DNA from: Sphaeroforma sirkka
Lineage: Eukaryota > Opisthokonta > Ichthyosporea > Ichthyophonida
DNA: 20,270 bases
Assembly: GCA_001586965.3 (NCBI GenBank)
Contig: LUCW03001138.1
Coordinates: 1-20,270 of the forward strand
Direction: 5' to 3'
Part shown: in pieces, positions 1 to 14,770 of the stretch
How positions within the stretch are numbered: position 1 is the first letter of the stretch
Layout of the letters: the number at the start of each line of letters is the position of its first letter
Position numbers and translations under genes: made by a program
The notes under the pieces: model-generated
The model's database searches: none
What the model saw: only the letters and a program-made list of their open reading frames with translations
What the model was told of the DNA's origin: nothing

Positions 1-795
1 GCAGTTCATTCTCGGTTCTCCTTGGCGCCTCGGCCATGATGTCGACTGCTTCCTATGCAAAGCTATACTAACCCTAACCTACCTCCAAAATCTTGTATAC
101 CTTTGGGATGAGATCAGAGGCTGGGATCTAGATAACATAGATGTAGAGGACATGTGGTAGTGTATCAAGGTGTGCTTATGGCTTATTTATTGAAGACTAG
201 AGCAAGGGAATTGGTTGATATGCTATGTGGTGGTGTATCAATATGTGCCCATCTGATGATATGTATAAGCGCGTATCGTTAACACTTAAATGAAGTGTGG
301 TGTGTGGCGTGTGGCGTGTATGTATCAATGCCTCTCAGTACGCTAAGCAATCCCGTATAGCGAGTGTTGCATTGCCGTCCCTGATCAAATGGTGGATTGT
401 GTTCAAACCCTGAGACCCTAAAACTCACGACCACACCTGTGAGTGACTTGGGACTTGTGACTCGAGGGCCGAGGCTGTGGTGTGTCGTTGGTGTGGACTG
501 TGGAATGTGGATGTGTACCCCGCTGCTGGGTTTCATATTCCAGGGTTTGTTATAAATACACACGAAAGTCAACAACACCTCACTGCTGGTTGGGGTAATA
601 TATTTATTATTCTAGATTTTGTACTACATATGTGAACCTCTTACGAGTATGACTCTCTTATACTGAATGCAAGGTCTGTATTTATATATCCCACATGTGC
701 TGTACTAAATGTACATGTCACATGCAGTGTATTAGACATAAGTTCAGAGGCCTTCCACATGTATGTTTCTCCGTGCGTATTGTTCTCTCCTTTAG
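1..795. other. Left-end spacer, no gene recognised
   Basis: No reading frame here has the composition or splice-site flanks of a convincing exon, and the minus-strand frame at 279-578 resembles no family I know. A degenerate direct repeat is visible: a 24 bp segment at 152-175 recurs at 225-248 with about 20 identical positions and is echoed near 315. A possible 13 nt exon at about 749-761, between an AG and a GTATGT, would join in phase to the candidate exon at 796, but this is weak. Confidence 0.4.
152..248. repeat. Degenerate direct repeat, ~73 bp period
   Basis: The two copies share ATGTGGT, GTGTATCAA and TGTGC in the same order, 73 bp apart. A weaker third echo (GTGTATGTATCAATG) lies near 315. 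It is probably an eroded tandem duplication; nothing suggests a function. Confidence 0.45.
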
Positions 796-1182
796 CTATT
801 ATTCAATCCGTATTTATCACATACAATACATCACAGGTACAGTAAAGGCAAACAGGTGTGTGCTTCATAATGCCGAATTGACAGTCTCTCTTTTTATAAT
901 AGAACGGTTGGACGAACGGTTGGCCTCACTTAGTAACGTGCGCATACTATCATCAGTACAAAGCAGCCACACAGGCCTAAGTATGTGCAGCATTTGGGTT
1001 CAATATATCAACATGCATACCGAGTGAATATAATATCGCTTTATACGGTGGACCGACCGAGTGGTAACAAAAAACGGATATGTGTGCACATGAATATTAG
1101 TTTAAATGTATCATATATAACCACAAGTGTGTGTATGGGTCTCTTCAGATATCCTACACCATGTAGAATATGTATATCCTTG
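796..1182 (+). CDS. Candidate exons of an unknown + strand gene
   Basis: Three short stretches have AG before, GT after, an open frame and matching phases: 796-836 (phase 2 in, 1 out), 903-980 (1 in, 1 out) and 1149-1182 (1 in, 2 out). Joined, they read through fragments such as SIRIYHIQYIT, ERLDERLASLSNVRILSSV and ILHHVEYVYP. Donors are GTACAG, GTATGT and GTATGC, and the acceptors at 795 and 902 follow T-rich tracts. I do not recognise the product. The exons could be the 5' part of the CCCH zinc-finger gene downstream, where a phase 1 to 1 candidate exon at 1720-1743 would help connect them. They could also be the end of another gene or chance. No start or stop codon was fixed. The evidence is phase consistency only, so confidence is low. 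Confidence 0.3.
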
Positions 1183-2115
1183 GTATGCAAGTTGGACCGA
1201 TAAAATTGGTAATAGTGAACGATTGCGTGTGCAAAGGAGCAACAGTTTGAAAGTGCCATATACAGCCTCGGGTATGTCAGCAATTCGGTTCAGGATTTCT
1301 ACTGCATTTATTTCATATACTATACTTACTAGTCATAAGGATAAATCACAGGCTGCTATCTATTGCATGGAATAAAAGTTTTAAAGGGTCACACACATCC
1401 TCGATTATTTGTCTGAAACGTTTAAGTCTGGTAGTGCCATTCTGACATTCATTCCCACTCATGAGTAGCTCAGTACTTGAGTCATTGTTGCTATGAAAGA
1501 GTTCATCTGGCATTTCAGAAGTTCAACAGGCTGCTTTCGACGTTGACTACCTCGCTAGCAATTAAGGGAAGACTGGGATGTCGGATCTAAATTTATATGG
1601 CATCAAGTAGATGTGTTAATTCTTATGGAACGTTATTTGATTGTCGTACATATCATACCAGTGAGACTCTCGTTCGCTATTTAATCAGGGAGAACCTCGC
1701 ATTTTGCTGCCATGTCTAGGGAATAAGTCGTGTTGCCGGTATAGTGAGTGACAAGTCGTACGGCGTTGTGACCGACTAGTAGTTACACTTGGGACTACTG
1801 CATATGTTGGCCTATGTATACTGTATATGCGCACATGAGCTGCAAGACTGATAGGGAATCAGAGGCGAATGATATGCCTGTGATTATACCTGGTTTGATA
1901 TTTAAATAGAGCATCGTAGTCGGCGTACTGAATTCTCAATTAATCACCTTGAATGTTTGACACGATAGCCTAGTCTGAAAAGCAACCAATTCGATCCGAT
2001 ATCGATCTCTCGGAAAGACAATTGGTCATTATTTTCACAATCCTGGGTACAAATCCCCTCAACTGAAAAGTTGATTGCACGTGGTTTAATCGGAAGTCTT
2101 TGTCTGCTGTCCCAG
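1183..2115. other. Spacer or intron upstream of the CCCH gene
   Basis: No recognisable gene. Two candidate pieces were noted: a 24 nt stretch at 1720-1743 between a CTAG acceptor and a GTGAGT donor (phase 1 to 1, reading NKSCCRY), and a frame near 1519-1566 after a TTTCAG acceptor that runs into a stop. If the CCCH gene has further 5' exons they should lie here, because its first visible exon has a good acceptor just before it. Confidence 0.35.
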
Positions 2116-5100
2116 AGATCACTAGTACCTGTACAATGGTCTACAAATACGATCACCAGGAGAACCACATCAATCACTTCAAAACTGCTCTGTGCGGGTC
2201 GAAACGCTGCGCTGTCAGCGAAGAGAAACGACAGCGGTGCTCAAAGGTAACCTCACAAGACTGTGCGTTTAGGTTCGAATAAGTTCACTGTTAATTGCTA
2301 TTGGTGTCTTGTAATGCTTGTAGTTGGTTCTTTGGCGTATTTTAGGTATATGAGTGTAGAGGCACAGAAGAGTCCGTTAAGTGTGCTTCCGACATTAAAC
2401 CTCTGGAGTGAAGGAAGCAATAGGTATACTCGAATTTGAGCCAGAAAATAACCGCAACGAGCAAGTTAGTGAACTTCAACTTGTATTGAGCTCTATCTCG
2501 GTGGTGTCACATGAAACTATTATTTTTCCGTGCTGCCCTCGAATTTAAATATTCATGTGTTGTTTTTATCATTTGCGATTTTTCCCTTGTTGATTTACGC
2601 TTGGATTCATCTGCTGGAAGTGTCGATATGTTTCAGACTGGATGGCACATCCACAGGAGTATATCGATTGCATTATTACAGAGTATGGTAGGAAGTGTTA
2701 CAGTTTTTATCGACTGAAGAGTTATTTTACATATATTATACATCGGGTGATGATTGTTTGGCCTTAACTTTTCTTCGTGCTGCGACAATGTTAGAATATT
2801 CTGCATATCTATTAGGGTAGTCTATACCTGGACAAATCATTGGAAGTTGTGAATTGGCCTATACAGAGATTATTACTTCTGTCTGTATATGATAAGCAGT
2901 GTCCTTATCTAAAAGAAGTGACCACTCAATGAACACATAAAGCATCATTCGTGTCTGGATAAGAGACGTGCCGGACCGAACTCCTCTGAATGGCCTCATG
3001 AACAGGTGTTCTGCGATGAGCTTATTGGTAAGAACTTCCGTTGAGGGCGTCTTACCACTAGACTCGTGTTCTATTGGCATCCGTATAGAAGAACATATTT
3101 TAGTTGTAACCACTGAAGTTCGAATCACTTGTGAAGTTGATCTATCTGGTATGCCCGCTTCAACGGACATGATCACTAGGTATATAGTGGAATAGCTAGG
3201 TAATAGAGTGTCCGTATTTGCAAGTGTCTTCGAACGTGGCCTCTACTGCGCTTTGAGATAAGATTATCTTTGCAACGTCTTGCCGAAATATCATTATGAG
3301 CAGTGCTTTCAGTAGACAATCGATTTATAGCGGAAAATCGTTCATCTACTTTAAATGATAAATTTACGATTAGTTCCCACGCTCAAGGCCGTCAATACAC
3401 GACCATTTCATGTTGGAACAGAAAGCAACGTGTCTTGTGAGTGCTCCATATCCGATGGAGAGCTGATGGCTGGCCACTGTCCTCGTTACTTGCTGTGCAG
3501 CAAGGGGGACGCGTGTACAAAAGCTCACAACAGTTTGGAAGTATACCACCACCCGCTGAACTACAAAACGCAGAAGTGCAGGTATGTGCGCTATAATTGA
3601 TATCGTGATGGCCCGGTGCGTATATTTTGTGCTTGCTTTTCTAAACTTATTTTTAGCTAGAATGGACAAAGGCAGTAATACATAAAATAGTCCTTAATTT
3701 CGCGTAAAACCACCAACGACGGAGTCACATGCGCTTTATCGACAACCCGTGGACGAGGCGATATACGGAATGAACCCATTTTTCATATGTAGAGTATGAG
3801 TTAATGGCAGTTTCTGATTGCGCAGATCTAGAAGAAGTCGTCAGACATGTTTGGGAGGGACACGGAATTTCTGCCCAGAGCTCCATTCGGGTAGAGTATT
3901 CGATCTGTTTGTCATTAATAGACTTACTCCGTGATCCGTAATCAAAACTCTTTTGTACTGATGTTTGCGACCGCCGATTTGTTTAGCTATACAGTACGAA
4001 CGATTATGCATTGGAATACAGATGAGGAAGTTGAAGTGGACAATATACCAGATTACGAATCGACAAGTCAGCCATCGGTCAAAGGTAGTGGATAGTAATT
4101 GGAAGCATATTGTAAAATGCGCCTGGATTGCCCCGTGCGTATATACGCCCAGTGCACGCAGGATCTCAGCTATCTCTGTGTCCGTGCTTTCTTAACAGTT
4201 ACACTTGGAGGGTATTCTGAGGCTGAACTTTAAATGCACTGCCCTGATTTCCTACACGAGCAATGGTCTTTCTACCCTCTACTTGAATATTGGAGGCGGA
4301 TATCTCGATGTCTTGGATTAGTCAGCAATGATGCATGCGATACTTTCACTTAGTTCTGAGTACGGGATTCATACAAGCATTCGTGTGCGAATCATCAATC
4401 GCGTCTTATAACACTGGCAGAGAAAATCACTGTGTAACGAGTCTGTGCTTTTCGGTTTAAACAGACAGATATGAAGCAGTAGCGAAGACACCAGAACGTG
4501 GCGCAAAGGTAAGTATTGATCATATCGCTCGACAAGTTTGTGTGTAGGCTGTGCAGATACTCATTCGTTCATTTCTCGGGACAAATTTCGTAAGTTTATA
4601 TGAATATCTGAGGGTGTGCCCGGAGTATTTACTCATTGTTAGGTACCTCATAGCATCGCGTATATGAATCACATCTGTATCTTAGACCATAGCAAGTCCA
4701 GTGGTAAACTGTGTGCTTGTGGCTATACTGTGTGTGGAAAAGATTTTGGGAGTATTAGTGGGCACACAAATTAGACATCATAGTTGTCATTAAATTCATC
4801 TTACACAACAAATTCACAGTGCCTGGCACGGCTATCGTCGATCAGCAAGAATGTTGAGTCGAAAACATCGAGCTCGCTTTCCCTGAAAGTTTTTGTTGCG
4901 GAATCCAGCAAAGGTAAGTGGTGGATTACGATCATGGGTTTTCATTTCTGTTTCAACAAATACATAATGATACGCTGAATGCATATTATTGACTTTTACC
5001 TAGCATAGTTCAACCAAGAGTTAACATCCAAACTCTAACTGCTGGGAAACTCACAAATCCAATGGCTATTTAGGATACACTCTTGAAAATCAATGCTTCT

Positions 5101-6917
5101 GATATCTAATTCAGGCTAAGAGCAGTTGGATTCTCAATTTTGTATTCGCAAACTCCAAATGGATTTCATAGGATGAAGGTCCCCACAAATCTTGTTATGG
5201 AAATAAGTCGCTGTATCGTATGCAGGTGAAGCACTTGAGACTCGGGATAAATTTGCTATGCTAACGAACATCGTCAAACTAGCCGGATCCGAGACAACTA
5301 AATCGCCCAGCTCGCGATGCGAAACGCAGAGCAAGAAAGAAAAGCTTCTCGATAGTTGTGTTACAGGCGATAACCTGGCTGTTGATGATGGTATGTGTTT
5401 TAACGCAATGCAATACGTCAAGTTGTGCACGGGTGCTGATGTGGGCATGTGTGATCAGCTCAGTTATTATATTATGATGGGTGAGGGTGCACGATTCGAC
5501 TCTAATACTAGCTTTGCCGGATGAGATAGAAGCCTCGCGGTAATGAGCACAAACGGTGCATCACATATTTAATTTAACTTGGTATACAGTCGAATCCGCT
5601 TCAACCCTGCCTGGGCAAAAAGTTACGAAACTAACCACTTGGGAGAGAAACTACATCAATGTCACCGGTATGCTGTTCATGTCATGTTCCACAGCGATTA
5701 CAATACACGTTCGCTAGGTGATTGATAAAACTACGTCGTCATTGTGTAAAGACTTTGTAAAATTCATATTAGTTTCTTGCAGTGTTGTCAAGATATCACG
5801 ATCAACACAAAAATAATACGTGCACTTCCTATTCTAAGACGTGTTTTTAAGGGTGCCTCATGTGCTAAGCATGATAGGATGATCAAGCTACTGACGGATG
5901 TCCATGATATTCTGTATTCCCTAACTAGTTCGTTAAAGTTTTGAGCTACTTTTATGGATAGGTCTCTTGAGATATTTTTCCCAGTATCATCTTTATCTAT
6001 CATTTGCTTGCAAACCTGATTCACATATATTGCATTCCAACTTGACTCTGCAGGCAGGCATCCTTACCAGGATTACGAGGTATTCTATAGGTTCAAATAA
6101 GGTTTGACCGTCATGCGTACCACTGGGTGCGTATATCCTCTTTGCTGTGTTCTTGAATCTATCTGTTCAGATACATCGGGAGGTATGTCGCGGTAAAAGA
6201 CCTATTGGGGACGCTGTTGCACAATGTACGTGCATCGCTTCCGCAAGATAAACTTGCTGACATGCAGTTGAAAATTCTGGCTTGGAATACGATACGTGTT
6301 CAGGGTACTCGCGAAATAGCAGGGAGGAGTTCGTCGATATACACGTGGCAAAAGTCATTGCCCTTTGAACACACTGGGAATTCTCAAAGTAAACGAGGTT
6401 CTTCTCACACAGGTACATGTACACGCACATGGCGGTCTATTGTGATACTTTTGTACTAAGACATTGTTTAAAGTTTGCTTATCGTTCTGCAGATTTGTTA
6501 CAGTATCTGTATGTATTCTACTTTACAGGACCAGATGATCATTTCAAGATACTGCTAGCGACAGCGCTGCAAATAATAACAATCGGATCATACTGTGCCT
6601 CTGATCAAACCCTTACAATGCGATTGATATAAATCAATTGCAATACACGCCTTCCAGGCATCACCGTGAGTCATGTCCAATCAGGTTACAAGGCTATTCA
6701 TAGTTGGCTCATGTGAAAGCTAATTTATAGTACCATTCTACTTATGCGTGTTGTAGTGTTGACCAGAAAATCACAACACATAGCGGCCTCGGGATACAAC
6801 AGCGAATACGAGTGGTGGGGGTATATCGGTGCGGCTCAAAGCGACATATTACTGACCGAACTCGATAATCTGGCCTACAAGACTAGCATGCTCATCCTCG
6901 AACCAAGCGAATCCTGA
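2116..6917 (+). CDS. CCCH zinc-finger protein, Unkempt-like, 13 exons
   Basis: Probable RNA-binding protein. Hand-built exons: 2116-2246 (first ATG 2136), 2943-3027, 3374-3581 (or from 3422), 3987-4084, 4465-4508, 4820-4913, 5226-5390, 5590-5667, 6058-6079, 6171-6412, 6493-6508, 6658-6665, 6757-6917. All phases join, giving about 443 residues from ATG 2136 to TGA 6915-6917. The N-terminus carries CCCH elements. One is HFKTALC followed by C and then CSKHH..LDKRR. The other is CSKGDACTKAHN...YHHPLNYKTQKC. This C-x3-H then RR, and GDAC..AH...HP..YKT..C, order is typical of Unkempt and plant-type tandem zinc fingers. The remaining ~300 residues, Ser/Thr/Lys-rich and then more hydrophobic, match nothing I know. 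The acceptor ending at 2115 suggests a missing 5' exon. The zinc-finger call is firm. The 3' microexons and the choice at 3374/3422 are inference. Confidence 0.7.
2943..3027 (+). CDS. CCCH gene exon 2, completes first zinc finger
   Basis: This exon was chosen because it supplies the missing C-x3-H histidine. Exon 1 ends in phase 0 after RQRCSK, and this exon starts HHSCLDKRRAGP. That yields CSKHH followed by an Arg pair, as in the YYHNSKDRRRSP segment of animal Unkempt. It ends at a GTAAGA donor in phase 1, which matches the next exon at 3374 or 3422. The acceptor (TAAAG) is weak, so the exact start is the least certain part. Other reading frames over this stretch are open but lack the motif. 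Confidence 0.55.
3374..3581 (+). CDS. CCCH gene exon 3, GDAC..AH finger and YKT motif
   Basis: The strongest zinc-finger exon. It reads CPRYLLCSKGDACTKAHN, then E-V-YHHPLNYKTQKC, close to the GDACQYCHTRTEQQFHPEIYKSTKC-type finger of Unkempt in spacing and in the HP..YK.(T)..C tail. It ends CAG then GTATGT at 3582, in phase 2. Two in-phase acceptors exist: GATTAG ending at 3373 and GGAACAG ending at 3421. The second would remove about 16 residues before the first Cys and keep the finger intact. Confidence 0.7.
3582..3986 (+). other. Intron of the CCCH gene, no exon needed
   Basis: GTATGT donor to TTTAG acceptor. The flanking phases (2 and 2) join directly. A possible internal exon from 3826 was considered and not needed. 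Confidence 0.5.
6058..6665 (+). other. Microexon cluster in the CCCH gene
   Basis: Three tiny exons fit between longer coding exons only if kept in phase: 6058-6079 (22 nt, GTATTC donor), 6493-6508 (16 nt, TCTGCAG acceptor, GTATGT donor) and 6658-6665 (8 nt, CTTCCAG acceptor, GTGAGT donor). Joined with 6171-6412 and 6757-6917 they give continuous reading: ILTRITRYIGRYVAVKDLL and later HTDLLQYLHHLLTRKSQH. An in-frame alternative extends the 16 nt exon to a TAA at 6632 and would end the protein early. Confidence 0.5.
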
Positions 6918-7449
6918 AAGTGTGCTACAGAAACGTTCTGAAGTGCAGTTGAGATGATAGTATTGTACTTCATGACTGGCCATCACTGGACACATCGAGT
7001 CTTGTGCGATGCACTCGATATTTGCAAAGTGTACATAAAGTGGCTCGATAATTGACTCTTATGTACGTCTCCGTTATAGTATCATATTATCCTGTCACAT
7101 TTCTATTTCTCACTTGGATTAGACCACTAAACAGTCTTATCAAATCTGCGCTTGCTTTTCTCTCTCCTATACCAACCCCCTCGCCATACCTCACCATCCT
7201 AGGCTAGAGGTATTGGTACACGATTTATATTGTCTCCCCTTTGCGATACCAGCCGTGGTACATCCGTTTCCATCTTTGGCGATACACTGGAACGTCCATA
7301 TCCTACCCTCGATGGAGGACGTCAAGAAAATCGCAATTCGGCATTGTGGTGTAGTTTAGGAGGGCGTGTATCGCATAAAATACATAATACATTAGGCAGG
7401 TGGATGTCAACCCGTCCTTCGAGCTGCTCCACTTCGAGGGAGAAAGCTC
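6918..7449. other. Convergent intergenic region
   Basis: This 532 bp stretch separates the stops of two tail-to-tail genes. It is expected to hold both 3' ends. I see no canonical AATAAA on either strand, so polyadenylation probably uses variant signals. No coding frame here is convincing. Confidence 0.5.
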
Positions 7450-11395
<3,946 letters not shown>

Positions 11396-11758
11396 CTGAA
11401 CCGTGATTAGTTCTAGCGCAATAGCATTTGTCGACACACTTAATCATCCAATATGAAGTGATTAAATCTGCGTAATGCTTGTAACGGTCGTATGGCCACC
11501 AACGTATGTACAAAAACTTGCGGCGATACATGAATAACATATAAGTTGTCAATACAAAGTAACGCTCAAAATATGTTGACAGACATCTTCTCCGTACAAG
11601 CATATACGAAATTAAGTACAGCCAGCTTATAAGTAAACTTGTCTTTCTAAGCAGGTAGATATATGAATTTAGCAAATTCCATTTGCAATAGACATTCGAG
11701 GAGTATGGAAATGCGTATTGAATTGTATATTTATAAGGGTTGAATGATTAAGACTCAC

Positions 11759-12013
11759 CTACGTCTCGCTAAGCGGACTAACACTATCAGAATCAATTGG
11801 TGATGATTTTTTTTATTTCTCGCTCTTTATTCTGTATACCATTTCATCTTTCACGTTTTGCATGAAGGATTGGCATATCTTGCACATACACCCTGTAGTG
11901 CTCACAGGCGTCAGAAAGGTAGTTCTGCACATTATTAGAAGAACTCTAGATCGATGCACCATCATATAGCCAACAGAAACAATGATCAACAGCGTAGCTG
12001 CAACTTTGCACAC
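11759..12013 (-). CDS. Candidate signal-anchor exon of the GT47 gene
   Basis: From an AG acceptor at 12015-12014, the exon 12013-11906 reads VCKVAATLLIIVSVGYMM, then VHRSRVLLIMC, and ends at a GTGAGC donor in phase 0. The hydrophobic run suits a type II signal anchor, as expected for this family. A 10 nt microexon at 11768-11759 (CTTAG acceptor, GTGAGT donor) would follow in phase. The link to 11395 and the start codon were not found, so membership in the gene is inference. A longer frame at 11382-11675 has no splice-supported role. Confidence 0.3.
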
Positions 12014-12798
12014 CTAACGTATCTTGATTTCGCCATCGCACCTAATACATAGAAAAAATCTCAAAAGGTAGTTAACTTGCTGGCTACTCAACATATCAGT
12101 GTATAAAGGCAACTGTTACGCTAGTTGTGATATTTTTCTGTGTCACCTGAATGGGCGACAATGGGTGTCTCCCAACTTGCACGCTATGTATCACTGTGCA
12201 CAGACTGCACAATAGTTATTTTTATGTAAATACCACCTTTTTTCTGTTTTTCAGTCACAAGAGTTGAAAGAGTTGACCGTATGACGTCTGTAGCAACTTA
12301 AATATGTGATTTATCTATTATTAATTTTTGAAATATATAGCAACCCGGCCAACCGTGATGTGAAGTTTCGCGCCAAAATCCACTGCTGGGCTCCTAGAGG
12401 CTGGAGGCCTGGAGCCATTCAGCGCTTGAGTCTGAACCCTAGCCTCCATACATACTAGACCTGGAGGCTGGATGGCTGTCGCCTGTCGGTGCGAATCTTT
12501 CCAGATCCCAATATCAATTGTCATTTGCGAACAAACTTTAACATCTATGATTTCTCATATTAAAGCAATGGTGATTTTTTGAAAGTTGAAGACTACTGCA
12601 ATCTACAAAGTGCTCAAACCTGTTTGTTCTACACTCGTGCGGATATATTACTATATCAAGTGCTAAAAGTCCTGGTCGGTGTATGGCCGAAGCTAAGAGC
12701 ATGCTTGCAGGGTTTTAGTTTTAGGGGTACGCTTTTGCTATGCGTCCACCACCTGAGCATATATCAGCACGCGCATCCCAAATTTGGTTCTATTGAGA

Positions 12799-12800
<2 letters not shown>
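12014..12800. other. Spacer with a GC-rich repeated patch
   Basis: No gene recognised. A patch at 12390-12480 is rich in GGAGGCTGG and CCTGGAG words: GAGGCTGGAGGCCTGGAGCC at 12397-12416 and CCTGGAGGCTGGATGG starting at 12460, with an inverted AGCCTCC between them. It resembles the AGGCCT cluster upstream of the cystinosin gene. The + strand frame from 12579 runs into a microsatellite and has no family resemblance. Confidence 0.4.
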
Positions 12801-12856
<56 letters not shown>

Positions 12857-12913
12857 GTATGTGTGTGTGTATGTATATATGAATATATGTATATATGTAT
12901 ATATGTATATATA

Positions 12914-12948
<35 letters not shown>

Positions 12949-12960
12949 GTGTATATATTT

Positions 12961-12991
<31 letters not shown>

Positions 12992-13023
12992 ATATATTCA
13001 TCTAGATACAAATACATATGTTT

Positions 13024-13112
<89 letters not shown>

Positions 13113-13170
13113 ACGCATGTATATGTATATGTATGTATTGTGTATGTATATATATATATGTATGTGTGTG

Positions 13171-13212
<42 letters not shown>
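12801..13212. repeat. Compound AT / ATGT / GT microsatellite
   Basis: Blocks of (AT)n, (ATGT)n and (GT)n alternate for about 410 bp, with a short unique interruption near 12998-13026. Apparent proteins of Ile-Tyr and Val-Cys repeats across this tract are artefacts. Confidence 0.95.
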
Positions 13213-13214
<2 letters not shown>

Positions 13215-13842
13215 GCGTTGTACATATACAAACAAATATCCATATACATATATATACATATCAACACCCACATATACTACGTTTGTTGTAGAATAGCAAC
13301 ATGGGGAGGGTACCAAATGCAAGAGGGGAGGGAGGGGAGGAGAGACAAAAGAGTGTAAATCGAACTTTCATTGGTTCCTCGCGTCATTTCATAAGGACAC
13401 GCATAAATGTATGCCATACATGAATCTAGGTTCGTTGCTACTAGTATCGTGATATACTTTCTAGCGACAGCATCTGTCAAGATCCTTAGGGTATCGTGTT
13501 CTTTCGAGCATAAAAGTAAAATAAAACTACAAGTGCAGTTCAAATTCTACGCAAACCTTGCACTCCCCAGATATATTGAACTTGAGTTCAACGTCGCAAA
13601 TAGTTTAATTGGGTATATCTCAAACTTTTAGAATATAATGTACTAACTGTACTACACTTAATCACTCTCGGATACTTGATAGCAAGTACCCGTGTAAAGT
13701 GATACTGGATAAAATGTGATATATTCTTTTGTGTGTATACATACAGTCTCATCATAGCCCACTTGTATAATTTAGAGGGATATGGTCTGACGCAGATCTA
13801 TGACTAAAATAAAAATGACAGCATTATTATGACAATGTGCAC
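13213..13842. other. Spacer with G-rich patch, no gene recognised
   Basis: A purine tract at about 13302-13346 has runs of GGGG, GGG, GGGG, GGG and GGGG separated by short gaps and one 14 nt gap. Frames at 13277-13543 (-) and 13407-13631 (+) overlap each other and match nothing I know. Confidence 0.4.
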
Positions 13843-13872
13843 TTTTCCAGTTTCCAGTTTCCAGTTTCCAGT

Positions 13873-13927
<55 letters not shown>

Positions 13928-14210
13928 ATCTATTCATAGTTCTCTATATCTCTCTCATTTTTCTCTATCTCTCTCTGGTTCTCTCTCTCTATCTCTGATT
14001 TCACTCTATCTATATCTATAGTTGGTTTCTATCTCTCTATTATTCTCTCTCTCTCTTCTCTATAGTTCTATATCTCTGGTTCTATATCTCTATCTTCTCT
14101 CTCTCTCTCTTTTCAATCTCTCTCTGTTCTCCCTTCTCCTCTCTCTCTGTTCCCCTCTCCTCTCGTTCTCCCTCTCCCTCTCGTTCTCCCTCTCCTCTCG
14201 TTCCTCTTCG
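13843..14210. repeat. TTTCCAG tandem followed by CT-rich tract
   Basis: About four copies of the 7-mer TTTCCAG lead directly into a pure (CT)n run near 13880-13920. Degenerate CTCTAT, TCTCTC and CTCCCTC units then continue to about 14210. The Leu/Ser-rich reading frame over it is low-complexity artefact. Confidence 0.9.
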
Positions 14211-14770
14211 GGCGAGGGACTTTTCTTTGCTAATGTATAATTAAAAGACTATGTCTTCTTCTGCCTAAAAACCTTATGACAAAACTATGGCTAACAAGCG
14301 TACTGCTAAACAAACTGGTTAAAAGCGTAGCCTTCTTCTGAAAATAGAACAATTCAGAAGGCTATGCTAAAAGGCTCTAAAAAATATGACTAAATTTGCG
14401 TTTAAACTTAATTTTATGCCTGAATAAAAAACTTAGGACTAAATTATTTTTGCTGCCAAAGCTTTCAATTTGATCTGGTTCTTTACATAGCCTTCTGATA
14501 ATTGAACAATGGTTTTTAGGCATAAAATTTAGGCATAGGAGGTTTTTAGTCACACTAATTTGGTAATATAGGCATAGAGGTTCACATAAGATTGTTGGTC
14601 ATATTTTTGTTCATAGCCCGCTTCTCTTCTTATGTGAATAATTATAATAGACGGCTATGGTCTGTGAGAGAAGCAAAAAGTGATTTTTTTTTAGTGGCGT
14701 TGAAGTGGCGCTCAAATTTCAGCTAAACGCCACTTTTCTAAAAATAGAACTATATAGAGGTCCATTCACA
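14211..14770. repeat. Cluster of short inverted and direct repeats
   Basis: GCCTAAAAACC (14263-14273) is inverted as GGTTTTTAGGC (from 14511). AGCCTTCTTCTGAA (from 14329) is inverted as TTCAGAAGGCT (14353-14363) and repeated as AGCCTTCTGA (14489-14498). TTCACATAAG (14581-14590) is inverted near 14629. AGTGGCGTT (14693-14701) is inverted as AACGCCACT (14726-14734). TTCTGAAAATAGAAC near 14336 recurs with one change near 14737. No coding capacity. It could be a foldback or MITE-like element or several nested ones, but clear ends and target-site duplications were not found. Confidence 0.5.

Noticed and set aside
65-80. Telomere-like TAACCCTAACC
   Set aside because: Only about one and a half units; chance or trivial.
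380-420. GTTCAAACCC resembling a tRNA or SINE B box
   Set aside because: No A box at the right distance and no tRNA fold found.
3826-3899. Possible exon in the intron before 3987
   Set aside because: Good acceptor, but the best-looking frame is out of phase, the donor (GTAGAG) is poor, and it is not needed.
5783-5850. Possible exon after a TTTCTTGCAG acceptor
   Set aside because: It runs into a stop and lacks a good donor; 5667 to 6058 joins directly in phase.
12579-13322. Frames of up to 259 codons rich in Ile-Tyr and Val-Cys
   Set aside because: Translation of the AT/GT microsatellite; the unique 5' part has no family resemblance or splice support.
14022-14240. Leu/Ser-rich frame
   Set aside because: Translation of the CT-rich tract.
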